A stretch of DNA of 64,000 nucleotides, taken from NCBI GenBank assembly GCA_945859605.1, contig OX243827.1:3438567-3502566 (forward strand), in the 5' to 3' direction. This document shows, piece after piece, positions 45,371 to 58,300 of the stretch (within the stretch, counting starts at the first letter, position 1; each line of letters starts with the position of its first letter). The DNA comes from Lumbricus rubellus. Its lineage: Eukaryota; Annelida; Clitellata; Crassiclitellata; Lumbricidae. The notes under the pieces are model-generated. The model was given only the letters and a program-made list of their open reading frames with translations, was not told the DNA's origin and made no database searches. A program made the translations under genes and the position numbers.

Positions 45371-45901
45371 CTACAGTTGATAACATACAACCACAACATT
45401 ATAATCATTCTTTAAGAAGTTTAAGTCATGGTAGAATGGATCCCTCAAGTGTAAACAGGATTGAAAGTAAGTCTGTCCTGCGACCCGGTATTGATTTTCA
45501 TGGCTTGCTGTTGCATCCTTAGGGGGCATGACTAGAAAAGGTCGTCAGGTACCAACAATAGGTAAAAATGGTAGGATTTTGTTAAATTTTGGGCAAATTA
45601 CTAAAAAAAAGGTCTTCAGAAAAACTTTCGGGTCAAAGGTGTCGCTTGTCAGCCAAAGTCAGATCCGGCAACTTTTCCAAACCACTTTCAGCCTTGAATG
45701 TAAATAACCATAGACCCAGTGAATTCATTAACCCAAACCCCAATAATATTACAGTTACTGCACTGTGTAAATCAAGAAGTTGGATGAGCGATAAAAATAG
45801 TAATAATCTTAAATTATTACAGTGACATCAGAAGTTGGATGATCATATTTATAGCAGAAGTAGAAGTAGGATTTATAGGGATGAAACCACTATTAATGGT
45901 A

Positions 45902-48183
45902 TTAACCCATTAGTGCCCGACGTCCGTTATAAAGGACGCTCAGAAAACACGTTGCCAAAATTAGAGCTAACTGTATAATATAGTCATCACTATTTTTTTA
46001 AATTGGTGAGTCAATTGGCTACAGATTCCACTATATTGATTGCCGGATTATGTAAATTATAAATATTTTATTGCTTGTGCTAATGTGTCTATTGCAGCAT
46101 GTCTAAAATCCTCGCTACCCTTAGTTATTATATTTATGTTTGGTATTGAACGAGGAGGAATTTAGAGAAAGTGTAAATGTTGTTTGTAGTAGCCATATTG
46201 GTCAATATCCTGACAAAATATTATCCCAATTGCCGCAAGTTTTCCAAAGGAAATTTCGATTGCAATGTAAGCGTCCGTTATAACGGACGTCGGGCACTAG
46301 CCCAGAGATGACGTTTCCTACAGTAAGTCTCTGTGCGCCATTGTTCCAGCAATTACCACCGTCGTTGCATTACTTGTAATATGAAGTAAGCATCAGCCTA
46401 CAGTTTATTCAGACTGGCGACTCACTATTTTGACATGAATATTGCAGACTTTTGCACTTCTGACATGAGTTTGGGTACGGTGGGGGCATGTAATGAAGGA
46501 GCCTGTACTTGAGGAACATGTACACAGGTCAATTTACCTTGAAACCCATAGCAGCCAGGTGCAAAGAACTAGTATCACGCCTCACTATACTGATTATTTG
46601 CTGGCGTGATCGCTGTGTTGTAAGAAACTCTTACCCCCCCCCCCCCCGAGAGGAGACCGGACTCAATCCCTGTCCGTCCTCTCCCCGGCCGACCATCCCC
46701 TCCCGACGACGTACAGTGGCGGCGCCAGGATTTTTGGTTTGGGGGGGGGCAGAAGCCCTAAGTCCTTCCTCCCTCATTTTCCTTGAAGGTGTTCATAATC
46801 ATTGCAAGCGCCGAAGCGCGAAGCTGCGAGTGCCGAAGGCACGAAGCCCGTACCGACTAGGGGGCCTGGGGGAGCGTCGTAAGCTCCCCAGCGGGGTCTG
46901 GGGCGGAGCCCCAGCCACCAACGCATTTTTAGCTCTGTTGACCTCAACTGGAGCCTTTTTATGCTCTTTTTGACACTTATTATTTTATGCACGATAAAAT
47001 CATGAAAAGAATGGGGTCTGGGGCAGAGCCCCAGCCATCAATCCATTTTTAGCTCTGTTGACCTCAACTGTATTATATGCGGTCTATTAGGATTATTAGC
47101 ACTTTACGCTATGATTGGGCTACATAGTTGATTTCATTACCGTTGGTCACTGTCTAGCTTTCTTATTCGAGGTTAGCAGTTGTAGAGATTTTCCTCGTTT
47201 TGTTTGGGGGGGCTGAGCCGCCGATAGGGGGGCTTAGCCCCCTAGCCCCTCTGGCGCCGCCACTGACGACGTAGGCTTTGGCTCATTTCTGATTTTCCCT
47301 GTTTTGCACTTGGTTCAAGATGCGCCCACTCTGTATAGAACATAATTCCTAGTAGGCCTATAGTTAGTCTTCAGTGCATGAACTTTTAGGATGGTGGACG
47401 AGGGTCGTGTGCAGGGATAGTCACATAGCAAGAAGAAAGCCATGTCTGTTTTTCAAACTTCCATGTTCCTGCTCTACAATCAAGGCATGGGCGATGTGTT
47501 GATAAGTAAGATCGGCGGATGCTAACAGGATATGAATCAGGCAACGGAAATTGTGATGTCCAATCAGTCTACCTGTTTGACATAGCTTGGTATCTCTTAC
47601 AAAGTTTACTAAGGCAGCAGAAGTTTGACTCCAGGCAACAGATGTAAGTGTACACAAGTGTCATGGCGTACCATCCAGTACTCAAGTACTTGGCGTACCA
47701 TACACCCAGGGTCAACGTGCTGCTGCAGTCCTGTAAGCCTGATGTACAATGCGATGGTAACAATAATTGGATTGTACTAGGAAACACAAACTGCCATTGC
47801 AAGGCTCGAGAAATGTGATGGAAACCTTTATCCTTAGAGCCACAAGCACTATCACAATACATGAAACGCTCGCAAATAAGCTGGTGCCCTGCACTTGGCA
47901 TTAGGTAAATGAAGATATTTCGCTAATGAAGTAAATAGATATTGCAAATCATCAAAAACATTCACCAAGCATTGTATGAAATAAGAAGGCTTAATTCTCA
48001 ATGGCAACCTAAGCACTGGGCTAGTGCCCGACGTCCGTTATAACGGACAGTATGGAAAGTACTGATAATGTAGCACGAATCAATAAAAAAGTTATCAGCC
48101 ATGTTACTGCACCAAGTTGTTGAGATTACTGAAACCACAACTTAATTTGTTGGGTTTTACCACTTTGGGCACTAATGGGTTAA
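45902..48183. mobile_element. TTAA-flanked (piggyBac-like) composite element
   Basis: The outer ends CCCATTAGTGCCC (45906) and GGGCACTAATGGG (ending 48179) are perfect 13-bp inverted repeats flanked by TTAA on both sides, the piggyBac hallmark. Each is followed inward by a GACGTCCGTTATAA palindrome. Two inner ends also occur, GTCGGGCACTAGCCCAG at ~46290-46307 and CTGGGCTAGTGCCCGAC at ~48017. These are inverted repeats of each other. The interior holds a separate hAT MITE (46714-47265). No transposase was recognised. Confidence 0.6.
46706..47273. mobile_element. hAT-type MITE with 8-bp TSD
   Basis: The element at 46714-47265 has perfect 15-bp termini CAGTGGCGGCGCCAG / CTGGCGCCGCCACTG and 8-bp flanks ACGACGTA (46706-46713, 47266-47273). 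The interior has an internal duplication of the segment GGGGTCTGGGGC..CCCAGCCA..ATTTTTAGCTCTGTTGACC. A decayed copy of the same interior lies at ~21970-22215. Confidence 0.9.
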
Positions 48184-50229
48184 TGTATTAATGCTAAAAT
48201 TATTGCAGTAAAACAATGGATGTAAAAGGTTTGTTAGCAGCAAGAATTGTAATCAGATTCATGAAGAAGTATTGTTTACCATAAATCCTGAACAAACTGG
48301 CAACTGACCTTTAGCGTAGATGGCAGAGGTAAACAGTACTTGTTAGGGTTTCCGCTCAGAGTGTAACTTGTGCCAAACACTTTTTCCGGTCTTTTTGGCA
48401 CATTTGATTCATACACACTGCAAATGTTACAAGATCTTATGCAAGTAAAGACAATGATTTAAATCATTGAGAAGCATGCTATCTGTGCACATTGTGCAGT
48501 TTTGTTTAGCCACCATTGTTGTGACATGGCTGTGTTTACTGCGAAATAAAAAATGCTGATGCTTGTATCATTCCTAAATAACTCATTCTTTTTTTATCCA
48601 CTCGAGGTAGAAATAATCCAACAGGTTCTTAGAAACTACCTGAAAAGTTGTGTTTGCTCTAGAGATAGTGGTCCTCGTCTGAGTCAACTGTGTGAATGTG
48701 CCTCAAAATGCGATAAGATTACATCTTCGCAGACATATTGAGAGATGTTGGGAAAGGTGTGTACTCTGGATTGGGTCTCCCATCACAGCAGTCAAGTGTC
48801 AGCACAGCTCTGTTAAAAATTAAATTCATTCATTTCGAGAATTTATATAGCCCCTCTTCAAGAAACCAACTCAGAGGTGCTACAAGCCCAGCCACAGCTA
48901 AAAAAATAGGATTCACATTTCCCCCGCTGCTGCCATTTCTGCCACTCCACCGGGTGCAGTAGATGTATCATTAAAAGTATTAATTAATAATAATAATTTT
49001 TACTATTTCCATCAACCCTATTAATGGCTTTTAAGTAATGACTTTGTAGTAGCATTACCGTAACATCTAAAACAACAGTTGATTGCCACTTCAAAATGCC
49101 CTTAAGAGAAACTGGAAATGAAGACTAATCCACTGGAGAACCCACATCACTTGCAGTAGTTCACAGTTGGCGCACGTTAAGTTTTGAAATGAATGACAAC
49201 AGAAGAACTTACAGAACAACAGAATGTCGCCTGGAATGCCAGAGCTCTGCACAAACAATGAAGAACACTGACGAACCAAACACTGCCAGTGAGCAGATAA
49301 CTTCCTTCTGAACTTTTCTGCGATATGCCTTAACCGAATTAAAGTATAATAACTTCTATTCTTGTCCAGAAGAACCGTTCGGTGGAACGTGAAAAATAAT
49401 TTTTAAAAACAAGACGTTTAAAATACGATGTTTGAAAAGCCTCCAACATGAAAGTTTGAAATTACATAGCATCATTAATTAACAACAAATACCACAACTA
49501 ACCCATCGATCGGCGGTAGACTCCCGACCGTTGCGCGTTCTTGCTGCAACATCCCAACACGAAAACCGTGACTTTTGTAATTTATGAGAATCGGTTGAAG
49601 TTATACTTTTAAATTATGATGGCATAACGAGATATTTCCCTATTTTTCTTAACACCATCCCTCCCTCGTTTTACTTAGAGACAAATTATCTCGTCGCGAA
49701 CGACAACATTGCAAGACCTGCGGGTCGAGCTTTGCGCCGAGTAGGCGCACCATGACCGTCTCTTTTATTTAGCGCAATATCTGAAAAACTTTCCCTTTGT
49801 CTTTAAAACCGTTAAAAATAGTGGTTATCGTAATTGTAATCTCCAAACTTCTAAAGCGCTACTCGAAAGCCAAATGCAGGGACCAGCTTATTCATGAGCA
49901 CTGCGCCGAGTCAAAAGGGTTGTCTGTAAGAGTAGTCCAAAAGGTGGTTCGGGTCGAGTTAGTGCAGGATGAGAGGGGCAGAACAGCTACAAAGGCATGT
50001 GTCATCTGGGTCGGAATTGGAAGGTGGAGGATTAGTACTGTTGAGACATGGTAAGAGTTCTTGATGAGGAGTGTCTTCAATTTTGAATGGAAAGCCCAAG
50101 GTGTTGGATAGAGGACTAATTTTAAGAGGAGACATAAACTCCTAAATATTAAGCAGATTCGATTTGAACAGACATCTTAATTATTTATGTATCAATACAC
50201 CAATAACCTCACCCCTTCTTCCTTTGCTT

Positions 50230-50430
50230 CCTATTTCTCTCCTGCACTGCATCCTTGACTCACTAGACGTTACAGAGAATTCAGTATTATTTTTTTAAAC
50301 AAATGTTCGGAAACTCTCCATTAAATTCCAAGGCCCTGCTTTATGGAATAAACTTCCGATAGACATTCGCAAGGCTACTAACTTAACTCACTTCAAACAC
50401 CTTTTAAGTGTGCATACATTACGTAATGTT
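50230..50430 (+). mobile_element. LINE C-terminal fragment
   Basis: The plus strand reads FQGPALWNKLPIDIRKATNL followed by THFKHLL, a clear GPxLWNxLPxxIRxxxxLxxFKxxL ending of a CR1/L2-type reverse transcriptase. A few in-frame stops precede it. The rest of the element is not recognisable. Confidence 0.65.
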
Positions 50431-53400
50431 TTCTGTTAATGGCATGAGGGGTTACTCATGTTGATTTCTTTGTTTATTTGCTTTTTTGAGTTTATCTTTT
50501 TTGTGTGTTTACTCATGATAATGCTGATTTCTTCGATTGTTTGTCTATTGATTGACTATTGATCGTTTGTCTATTTTTTGTTTGTGTTCTTTCTCTTAAT
50601 TTTTTTCTGTAGTGTTTACTACATTTGTTTTGATATTATTTTTTTTCTTAGTTAAGCAACATCTTTGCATTCCAATTATCCCTACAGCTTTTACTTTTAC
50701 ACTTCACTTCCCCTATTTAGCGGGACTTGTCCCTTTTGGTGTGCCTGTTTTGTTCCCTCACTCCTATTCTACTTTAATATTCACTTTGTGTATTTGCTTA
50801 TTGCTGATTATGTCTACACTATGTTAAGCATACATGTACAATTGAATTGCTGGGATCAATAAAAAATATGTCTATGTCTGAAGAAGGTGATTAGTAATGA
50901 TGGTGGAGAAACTGAAAAAAGATCAGAATTCAAGTGGCATATCATTCCAAAGGCGTGGTGCTTGGATATGGGTCGGTTGGAGAGAAATTTGTGTTTTCAT
51001 GAGACATAACTGTAGTGAAATCCGACAGGTCGCTGTAGCTACAAGCAGCCAACAGTAGAAATAGTCAGAATACTTTGTTCACGAAGAGACTGTGGTAACT
51101 CCATCAACAGCCTTCTCAAGGTTCGTCTATCTCCTTTACAGTCTGCTCAACACTGCTGCTAGGTCTTCATCGATTCTCCTACATATCTTACGATTCTGTC
51201 ACCGTTTGATGCTCGCCAATTGGTGCAGTGAGTACTGTCGTTGGAGGTGATAAAAGACAAATTTCATCCAACGTTCACGAAAAATTACAAACGTATTTTT
51301 TATTATTATTATAATTATTATTATCATTAAATACAAACATTTCGTCCAGCACATGCATATCAAATCTGAAAGAAATTCATTGCGCTTGAACTTTTGCCCA
51401 CCCTAAGGATTGAAATGATTGAACAGTGTTCATTAAAACATGGAAACAGAGTGTAGCTTAACTAAGACACAAGTTGCTGAAAAAACATAACGAGAGAGGA
51501 TAGAGCAGAGAAGACCAGCGTAGTACGGCCAGTTGTGCAAGCAAATAAGCATTCAAATTAAAACGAAGACACACTCTGTCTTCGGGGTATGTCATCCGTG
51601 CAATCTCATAAATCTGAAAAAGTGTCTACTGCAATGTCATTTTAAAACCACATGTCTTACAGCCTGCATTACGCATTTCATTCCAGATTCAAGAAATCGT
51701 GACGGACCATTTCAACAATGCCTTTTAACGAAGCAAAAAAACCCTTGCTCTCAATCTCTTAGTCTGTCAAACAGACACTGACTGCATCAACAACAAGTGA
51801 AGGTCTTCTTCAAGTGATAGCCACTGCTCTGTTATCTTATGTCTCTTGTATAACACGAGGAATTATTGTTAGTTTCCAGCATCTTAATCAGTAATTTATG
51901 CTTTTGTTCGCACCATAAAGACACACACATGTGCATGAAGAGATCAAACAATGATCACAATCCATTCGCTCGTAGCTATGATTATTTTTAGCACTGTAGC
52001 AAATTGGTCATTAGTTATCAATATTCGGCCGAAAACGAATAAATGGACCAACGACTGAATATGAATATGTGCACAAAATAGGTCTACAGAAACAACATTA
52101 AAAATTTCAAATGTAAGCAAAGTTTCAGTTCAGTAAATTCAATACAGAAACCAAAATTAAACAGTTAACTAAATGTAATTTCTGCATTTTGCATGCAGTC
52201 CACTCGCTGCAGCAGTCGCATATGCAGAAGCAGATGTCACGTGACTACTATTCGTATTTGGTCTGAACGCTACTATTAAACTGAATACCAAATAGCCATT
52301 TGGCTCGCTATTTGACCTCGAAGTGAATGTTTGGTTACAGCCTCAATTATTTTATATAGCACCACCATCTAATGATGACGCTGTGAAACTGTGCGTCATT
52401 GCAGGACTTGCTTAGCAGGGGGTTACTGCTGCACAGGTTGGTTAAGCTCCCTTCAAGGAGCATGTCCAGCCAATACCCTGAATGGCTGCCCTGAAAATTC
52501 AACGAAAAACTCGAAAGCTTGGCCTTGGAAAATCAAAGCAACTGGAAAATGAGTTTGTTTTAGAAAGATGAAACCTTTACTCATTCAACGTTCCTCAGCT
52601 TGTCTGCATAATAACAGTCTTTACGAAACAGTGTGCAACATTTCAAAGATGATACAGCTCGTCAGTTATAACAAAACTCAGATGTGTTTGAGAGATACAT
52701 GTGCGAACAGCTCAATAACATCAGGAGTCGTGCACAACTTGCAGAATATTTTCAAACTCTGTCGAAATTATATAATTTCATCGTCATTTCTCAACTATTT
52801 CTAAGTTGTGCGTGAGAAATTCAATCCAGTGCACTAATAATAATTATATCTTGAACGCTTCGAACACTCAAGAATTTCCATGAACAGCCAACGTAACAGC
52901 AGTAGTTCAGACCAATCATCATATTATCTGCAAGTCACTAAAATCCATCAATGTCGTAAAAAAGTCGTGAAATATTTATGACTCCAGGAAAAGAAAGTAA
53001 AATCCAATTTATCCTATGATGCTGGTCACAGGCAGATTTATTGCTTATGTTGGTCACACCATTATCCCACATTTTTAAAGCAGAGTTTGTATTAGATTTG
53101 AATCTTAGTTTAATCACAACTGACCTTTAAAGACAATTTAATGGATTGAGACAAACAGACTTTAAAATAAAATTGAGATTAAACAGTTGGGACACCTTCC
53201 AATAAGATGTTAGTCCACATTATGCCTGACTTGCATAAGGTGGAAAGCTCAACATACATTTAAGATCCTTACGACAATCGTTTCAAACAGCAAGAAAACA
53301 GCTTGCAACCCAGACATCACACGATTTTACTTTTATAGTCAAGATTTTATATTCATAGCTGAAACTGCTTATTAAACCTCACCAAACTGCAATGTCTGCA

Positions 53401-54052
53401 TGTTAGCTAAACCATCTAAGAATCTAGCTGAGCAAACTGGAACTCAAACAGTTATCCTTCAACTGAAGCAATTAATTGAACAGAGAAGCAACGTCACATG
53501 CTCCCTGTAATCATCACAAACCGATATGATAACGAAAAACGAATTTCAATCGCCACCAACTGAAAATTTCAAATAAACAACAACTTGAATCAGTACTGAA
53601 TCTGGTCATTCTATCAACCACACGAAGAGAACAGAGTCATCGCCGTCATGCGTTACTATTACCTAAGGGATTATTGAATCCTGCCGTTCCATCTCAAGGA
53701 AAATAAAAGTGCTGCCGACCGAATGTGCGCCTCACAAATGCAGCCAATGAAACAAATGACAAACCATCCACGCTCACAAATCCGTACGTAAGGGGAACGA
53801 ATGACAAGGCTGCAGATACTAAGCAGAATGCACGAAAGTGAGATGCTAAAAGTAATGAAAATCACACGAGTACGGGACGGAGTCTTGTTATGTTCAAGAG
53901 TAGCTGACACTTTCACGAGCTTGCAAAACTCGCAAAAACAATTTCTGTTTAAAGTATGGTAGTACTACAATGTATGTAATTTCTAGAATTTACTATTCAT
54001 ATTGCAGTCAGCTCAATGATCATTTGGCTTCATTACAAAGACAACACCAATC

Positions 54053-54166
54053 CAACAATATGACAACCTTCCTTCCTTCCCTCTGCTGTTGCAACAATAT
54101 GACAACCTTCCTTCCTTCCCTCTGCTGTTGCAACAATATGACAATCTTCCTTCCCTCTGCTGTTGC
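54053..54166 (+). repeat. 39-bp tandem repeat, 3 copies
   Basis: CAACAATATGACAACCTTCC followed by TTCCTTCCCTCTGCTGTTG, starting at 54053, 54092 and 54131. The third copy lacks one TTCC. It is intergenic. Confidence 0.95.
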
Positions 54167-55359
54167 ATAGTTTGAGTGTCGATCCAGCATGGCTGTATTG
54201 TCAGTTGGGACTAAGTCTTTTTTTAATTGTGACCTCAAATATGCATGCTGTTTGAACTCTTCCTTTAACACTTTAGTGACGAGCATACGATAAAAGTGAC
54301 TGGGAAAACAGTGCAGCTCACCATTAAAGCGTCAAACTTGATGGACGCAGAAAGTTGCAAATAAAAAACGCAGAAATGAAGAAATACAAAAGTCCCATAA
54401 ATTTGCTGGCAAACAAGGCATTGAACAGCATGGATTCCACCAGTGACAAATCCAAAGACTACTCTCACAGGTCATAGAACTGAAGAAAGGACTCTAGAGG
54501 TACAGTTGCAGAAATATGTTAGCTAAACAGTGTGCATCCAGACCAAGACCTCACAAATATCAGTAGCTGGACAATTCTGGCGGTCCCCGGAAGAACCAGA
54601 GGTCATACCACCCAAGAACTGAAGACAGACTCGACAATGCACAGAAAAAGCAGAGTTGTACAATGAATTCACCAGTTCATAAAAACAATTGACAGCATTT
54701 ATCACAGAACCCCATTAAAGACAACCCCCCAAAGCTTGACCCCCAACCACACTGGTGACCGAAAGCAGTCGATGTGGCCACACTGACCTCCATCGTCAAA
54801 GCCACACCAATGCATACCCACAAAGACTTGACTCTACATTTGTATTTCCATTCCCAACAAATGTTATGCATTCCAAATCTTGCAACTGCAACTACATCCG
54901 CTACAACGTAAACAATCAATACCAAAAACTTGTGCCATTTTAAAAACAAACGCGTGAAACATAGCAGTCATCACTTACGACGAAAAATCAACAAATTATC
55001 TGCCGCGAGCAGACGGCTAATCGCACGTGTCATCACGCGCAACAATTGCCCAAAAGACAGTAAAACTACCAAAGAGAAATTTCCACTTTTCCAAGCGCCA
55101 CGCTTTGACACATATCGGCTGGACGAGAGAGAGAGAGGGGGGTTGAGAGGGTGTAGAGAGAGAGAGAGGAGACGCGCAGAGATCCGCATTCACGTCAGTT
55201 TCGACATTTTTTACATCAGAGCCGAGTTTTTAATCAACTATGAGAGAGGCACACGGAGTTTCTCACGAGTAATTATTCTCCAGTCCACATCATTATTAAT
55301 CAGACAACAGATGACTATCGACGCCGCACGCACGCACGTACGCCGTGCCCCTCGTCCTC

Positions 55360-58300
55360 CTAGCGTAGCGTGTCCGAAATGCTGGCAAAGGCACACGCAC
55401 CGATGCCGACCGTTGACATAAGTTTTAAACACTGCGACGCGTGTGTGATCGCAACCTCAAGCGGCGGCTGCTTCGGAAATCCTTGCAGGTCTGAAGAAAA
55501 AGAAAACAAACAGATATACAACAGCATCGTTTGCACACACACAATCAACGGAAATCTTGGACCACCAAGTACATTGTCAACCCCCAAGACCTGCATCAAG
55601 ACCTGCATCAGTGCAGGGCAATGAAGGCTGTCACTCATTCATTCACTCATTCATTTCAAGAATTTATATAGCACCACTTCAAAAATTCCACTCAGAGGCG
55701 CTCCCAGTCTGCCCATCAGATTTTGCCCAGCATTTGTCCAATCAATTACGATTCTCAGTAAGTAATGGTTTCGCATGAAGTGATGACCATAAATGATTAG
55801 CCTTTCACATTCTTGTAATGCTCAGCACTACATAATGTTATGAGATGAAATCTGTAGATTAAATGAGATCAGATTGACTTTACCTAGATGCATACAAATT
55901 TAAATGCATACATGCCATACATAGACACTATTACACATCCATATAAACATGTATAATAGCATGCACATATTAAAGTCTGTGCAGTCTGCTGATTCATTAT
56001 TAATACCTAAGATTGCGCTGTTAAGTGCTGTGCAGACTGGTTCCCTTTGAATCGGGTTCAGTTGGTGTCCGACCGGACTGTTCCACGGATCGGAGTAGGC
56101 CAGCAAACTGAAAGCATCCTGCAGAAAAAGAAAAACATACAAACTTCATTAAAGATGATGACAGACGACTTTTCAAACTTCTTGAAAGATCAGGCTTCAC
56201 GCAATCAACTTGCCTGACAAGCAAGTAGTGCAGCACAAATCAATATTGTATTTAAACATTTATAAAACGCCTCTAGTAGGGTGAAACGTTCAGAGGTGCT
56301 CCCAGTGCGCAATGCGATGTGAGAAGGTTTTGAGAAGAGACAAGGCAGAAAAGATACTGCCAGACAGAAGTGTAGAGCAAGCAGAAGGGGAAAGCGCATT
56401 CCAAAGCAAAAGGTCTAGTCAATGTAAGAGACAGTTTCAAAGTTTTAACTTCTCACAACATAAAACGAAGAACAATATCTACATTGATGTCATCCTAAAA
56501 GAAAAGTGACATGCTTAATATGGAGCATGGCAATGCAAGGATCGAAAGCAAGATCTATCAACTCTAAATCAACCCAACATCCTTTGATGAACAACATCAT
56601 CATCAACTATTGCAACCTTGTGCTCTACGCATCTTGATGCTGCATACAAACTCAAATTTAACAGGCAGATAATTTACAGGTCCAGCTGACATGTCTAGGT
56701 TGACAAAGGCATGAATCAGACATGCAAGTAATCACCTCACCTTACACGATCACTGAGTTGCAATCTTGCTTTCATAATCTGCATTTTCCCCCATCAACAA
56801 ACCTCTGAATAAACCACACTGATTACCGTATTTTCGCGAATATAACACGCACACGGGTATAACACGCACCCGAATATAACACGCTACTTTTTGCGATTTC
56901 AGTAAAAATTGAATTATATAATACGCACCAGACTATAAGACGCACCCATTTCCGTGCGTCAAGCTACACGTGAGTACTTGAACGTGTACGCTAGCGCTAA
57001 TGTGACTCGTGTGCATAGTCATAACTGGTTTAATTAAATGCAATTTAAAATAATCCGTTTGATGAAAATCTTTTTTTAAAAAGAAAATGGAAGGTTAATG
57101 CCAAAATGAGGGTTTCAATAAAGTTTACTATATAAATATAACGATTTACTGTAAGCACGAATTACCTTGTTTCCAATTCTTTGCTGGCACTGGTAAGGTC
57201 TTCATAAGGTAAGGTATTCGTCGTTTAAAGATTATAGCATTGACGGAGTGAATAATTTGATAGGAAGAATTTGACATAAGCCGGTTTCATCAAGCAAAGT
57301 GATCATATTAAAAAAAATTGCGAATTTAAGTATGCACCCATTGTAGCATTTTGGCGACAATCCAAGTTATATTGAAGCCAAAATTTATTTGATCAACTTC
57401 ACTTCTATATAGCCCTAAATAACGATCGTGTAACCTACGATTGTGCCAAGGAGTAATGATGATCGTATGCTAGTATTGGCGTTCTCTTATAACGACGGTT
57501 CTTGGCCAAGGAATGTAATATATTTTTGAAACTTTATGTCTTTAGGCCAAAACTATATAATTACGCGTATTTATAAGTGGAAGATATATTTAAAGTGGGA
57601 ACATACGCGCGTTACTTTGACGTACGCAAAATAGAATAATCCAAAATGGCGGCCCTTGCGGAGGAACAGATTCCAATCTAAACTCGCAATTTCCTTGAAG
57701 AATTAGCTTCAAATGAGGCCAGTTTCGATAAATCTAGCGACTAATAATTGTTTGATATATCAATTTACGAAAATAAAGTGGATTTAGCTAGGAAATTCTG
57801 ATTTTTACATGGGTTCACAGATCCTGTTGTTCACCGCATTCGCCATTACTGTAGAGAAATTGGGATGAAACTATTTGATAACTGGCAATTCAAGTCATTC
57901 TGGTAAAATTGTACTTCATTTTTGATGCAGTGGACAATATTTATATTTTTGATGTGGAAGAGACAGCGGATGACACTGAAAACGAGGAATAACTAGACTG
58001 TTTGAAAATCGCAAATTATGAGCTATAACAATTAAAAGTTCTAATTTCCTGAACTCTATACCTAGCGCAGTGCGAGCGATAATACAGAATATCATGTGTT
58101 CATTCGTTTATTCAAAATTGAAAACGACAATTAGAATTTATAAACAGTAATATTTGACTGATATGTAAGGTCAAATAATAATTTTTTAATTTTCAATTGT
58201 GACTTTCTGTGGCTCTGGCATTTTATGATAATGATGATAAACGAATACTACAACTGACGTCGGACTTTATGTCCGATCGTTTTGTCGACGTCCACGCCTC

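Larger units (their letters stand above)
48190..55340. other. Gene-free intergenic region between TSNAXIP1 and RANBP9/10
   Basis: I found no phase-consistent exons on either strand. It contains a LINE C-terminus at ~50230-50430, SINE tail remnants and the 39-bp repeat at 54053. The 55000-55400 segment is CpG-richer with GA repeats and could be a promoter, but no transcript is evident. An isolated 48553-48741 frame has no recognisable domain. Confidence 0.45.

Noticed and set aside
47421..47901. Minus-strand frames inside the TTAA element as a piggyBac transposase
   Set aside because: No DDD-type motif or Cys-rich tail recognisable; frames overlap and are short.
48553..48741. A 62-codon frame (…EVEIIQQVLRNYLKSCVCSR…) as a possible exon
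   Set aside because: No recognisable domain, no convincing splice partners and repeats on both sides.
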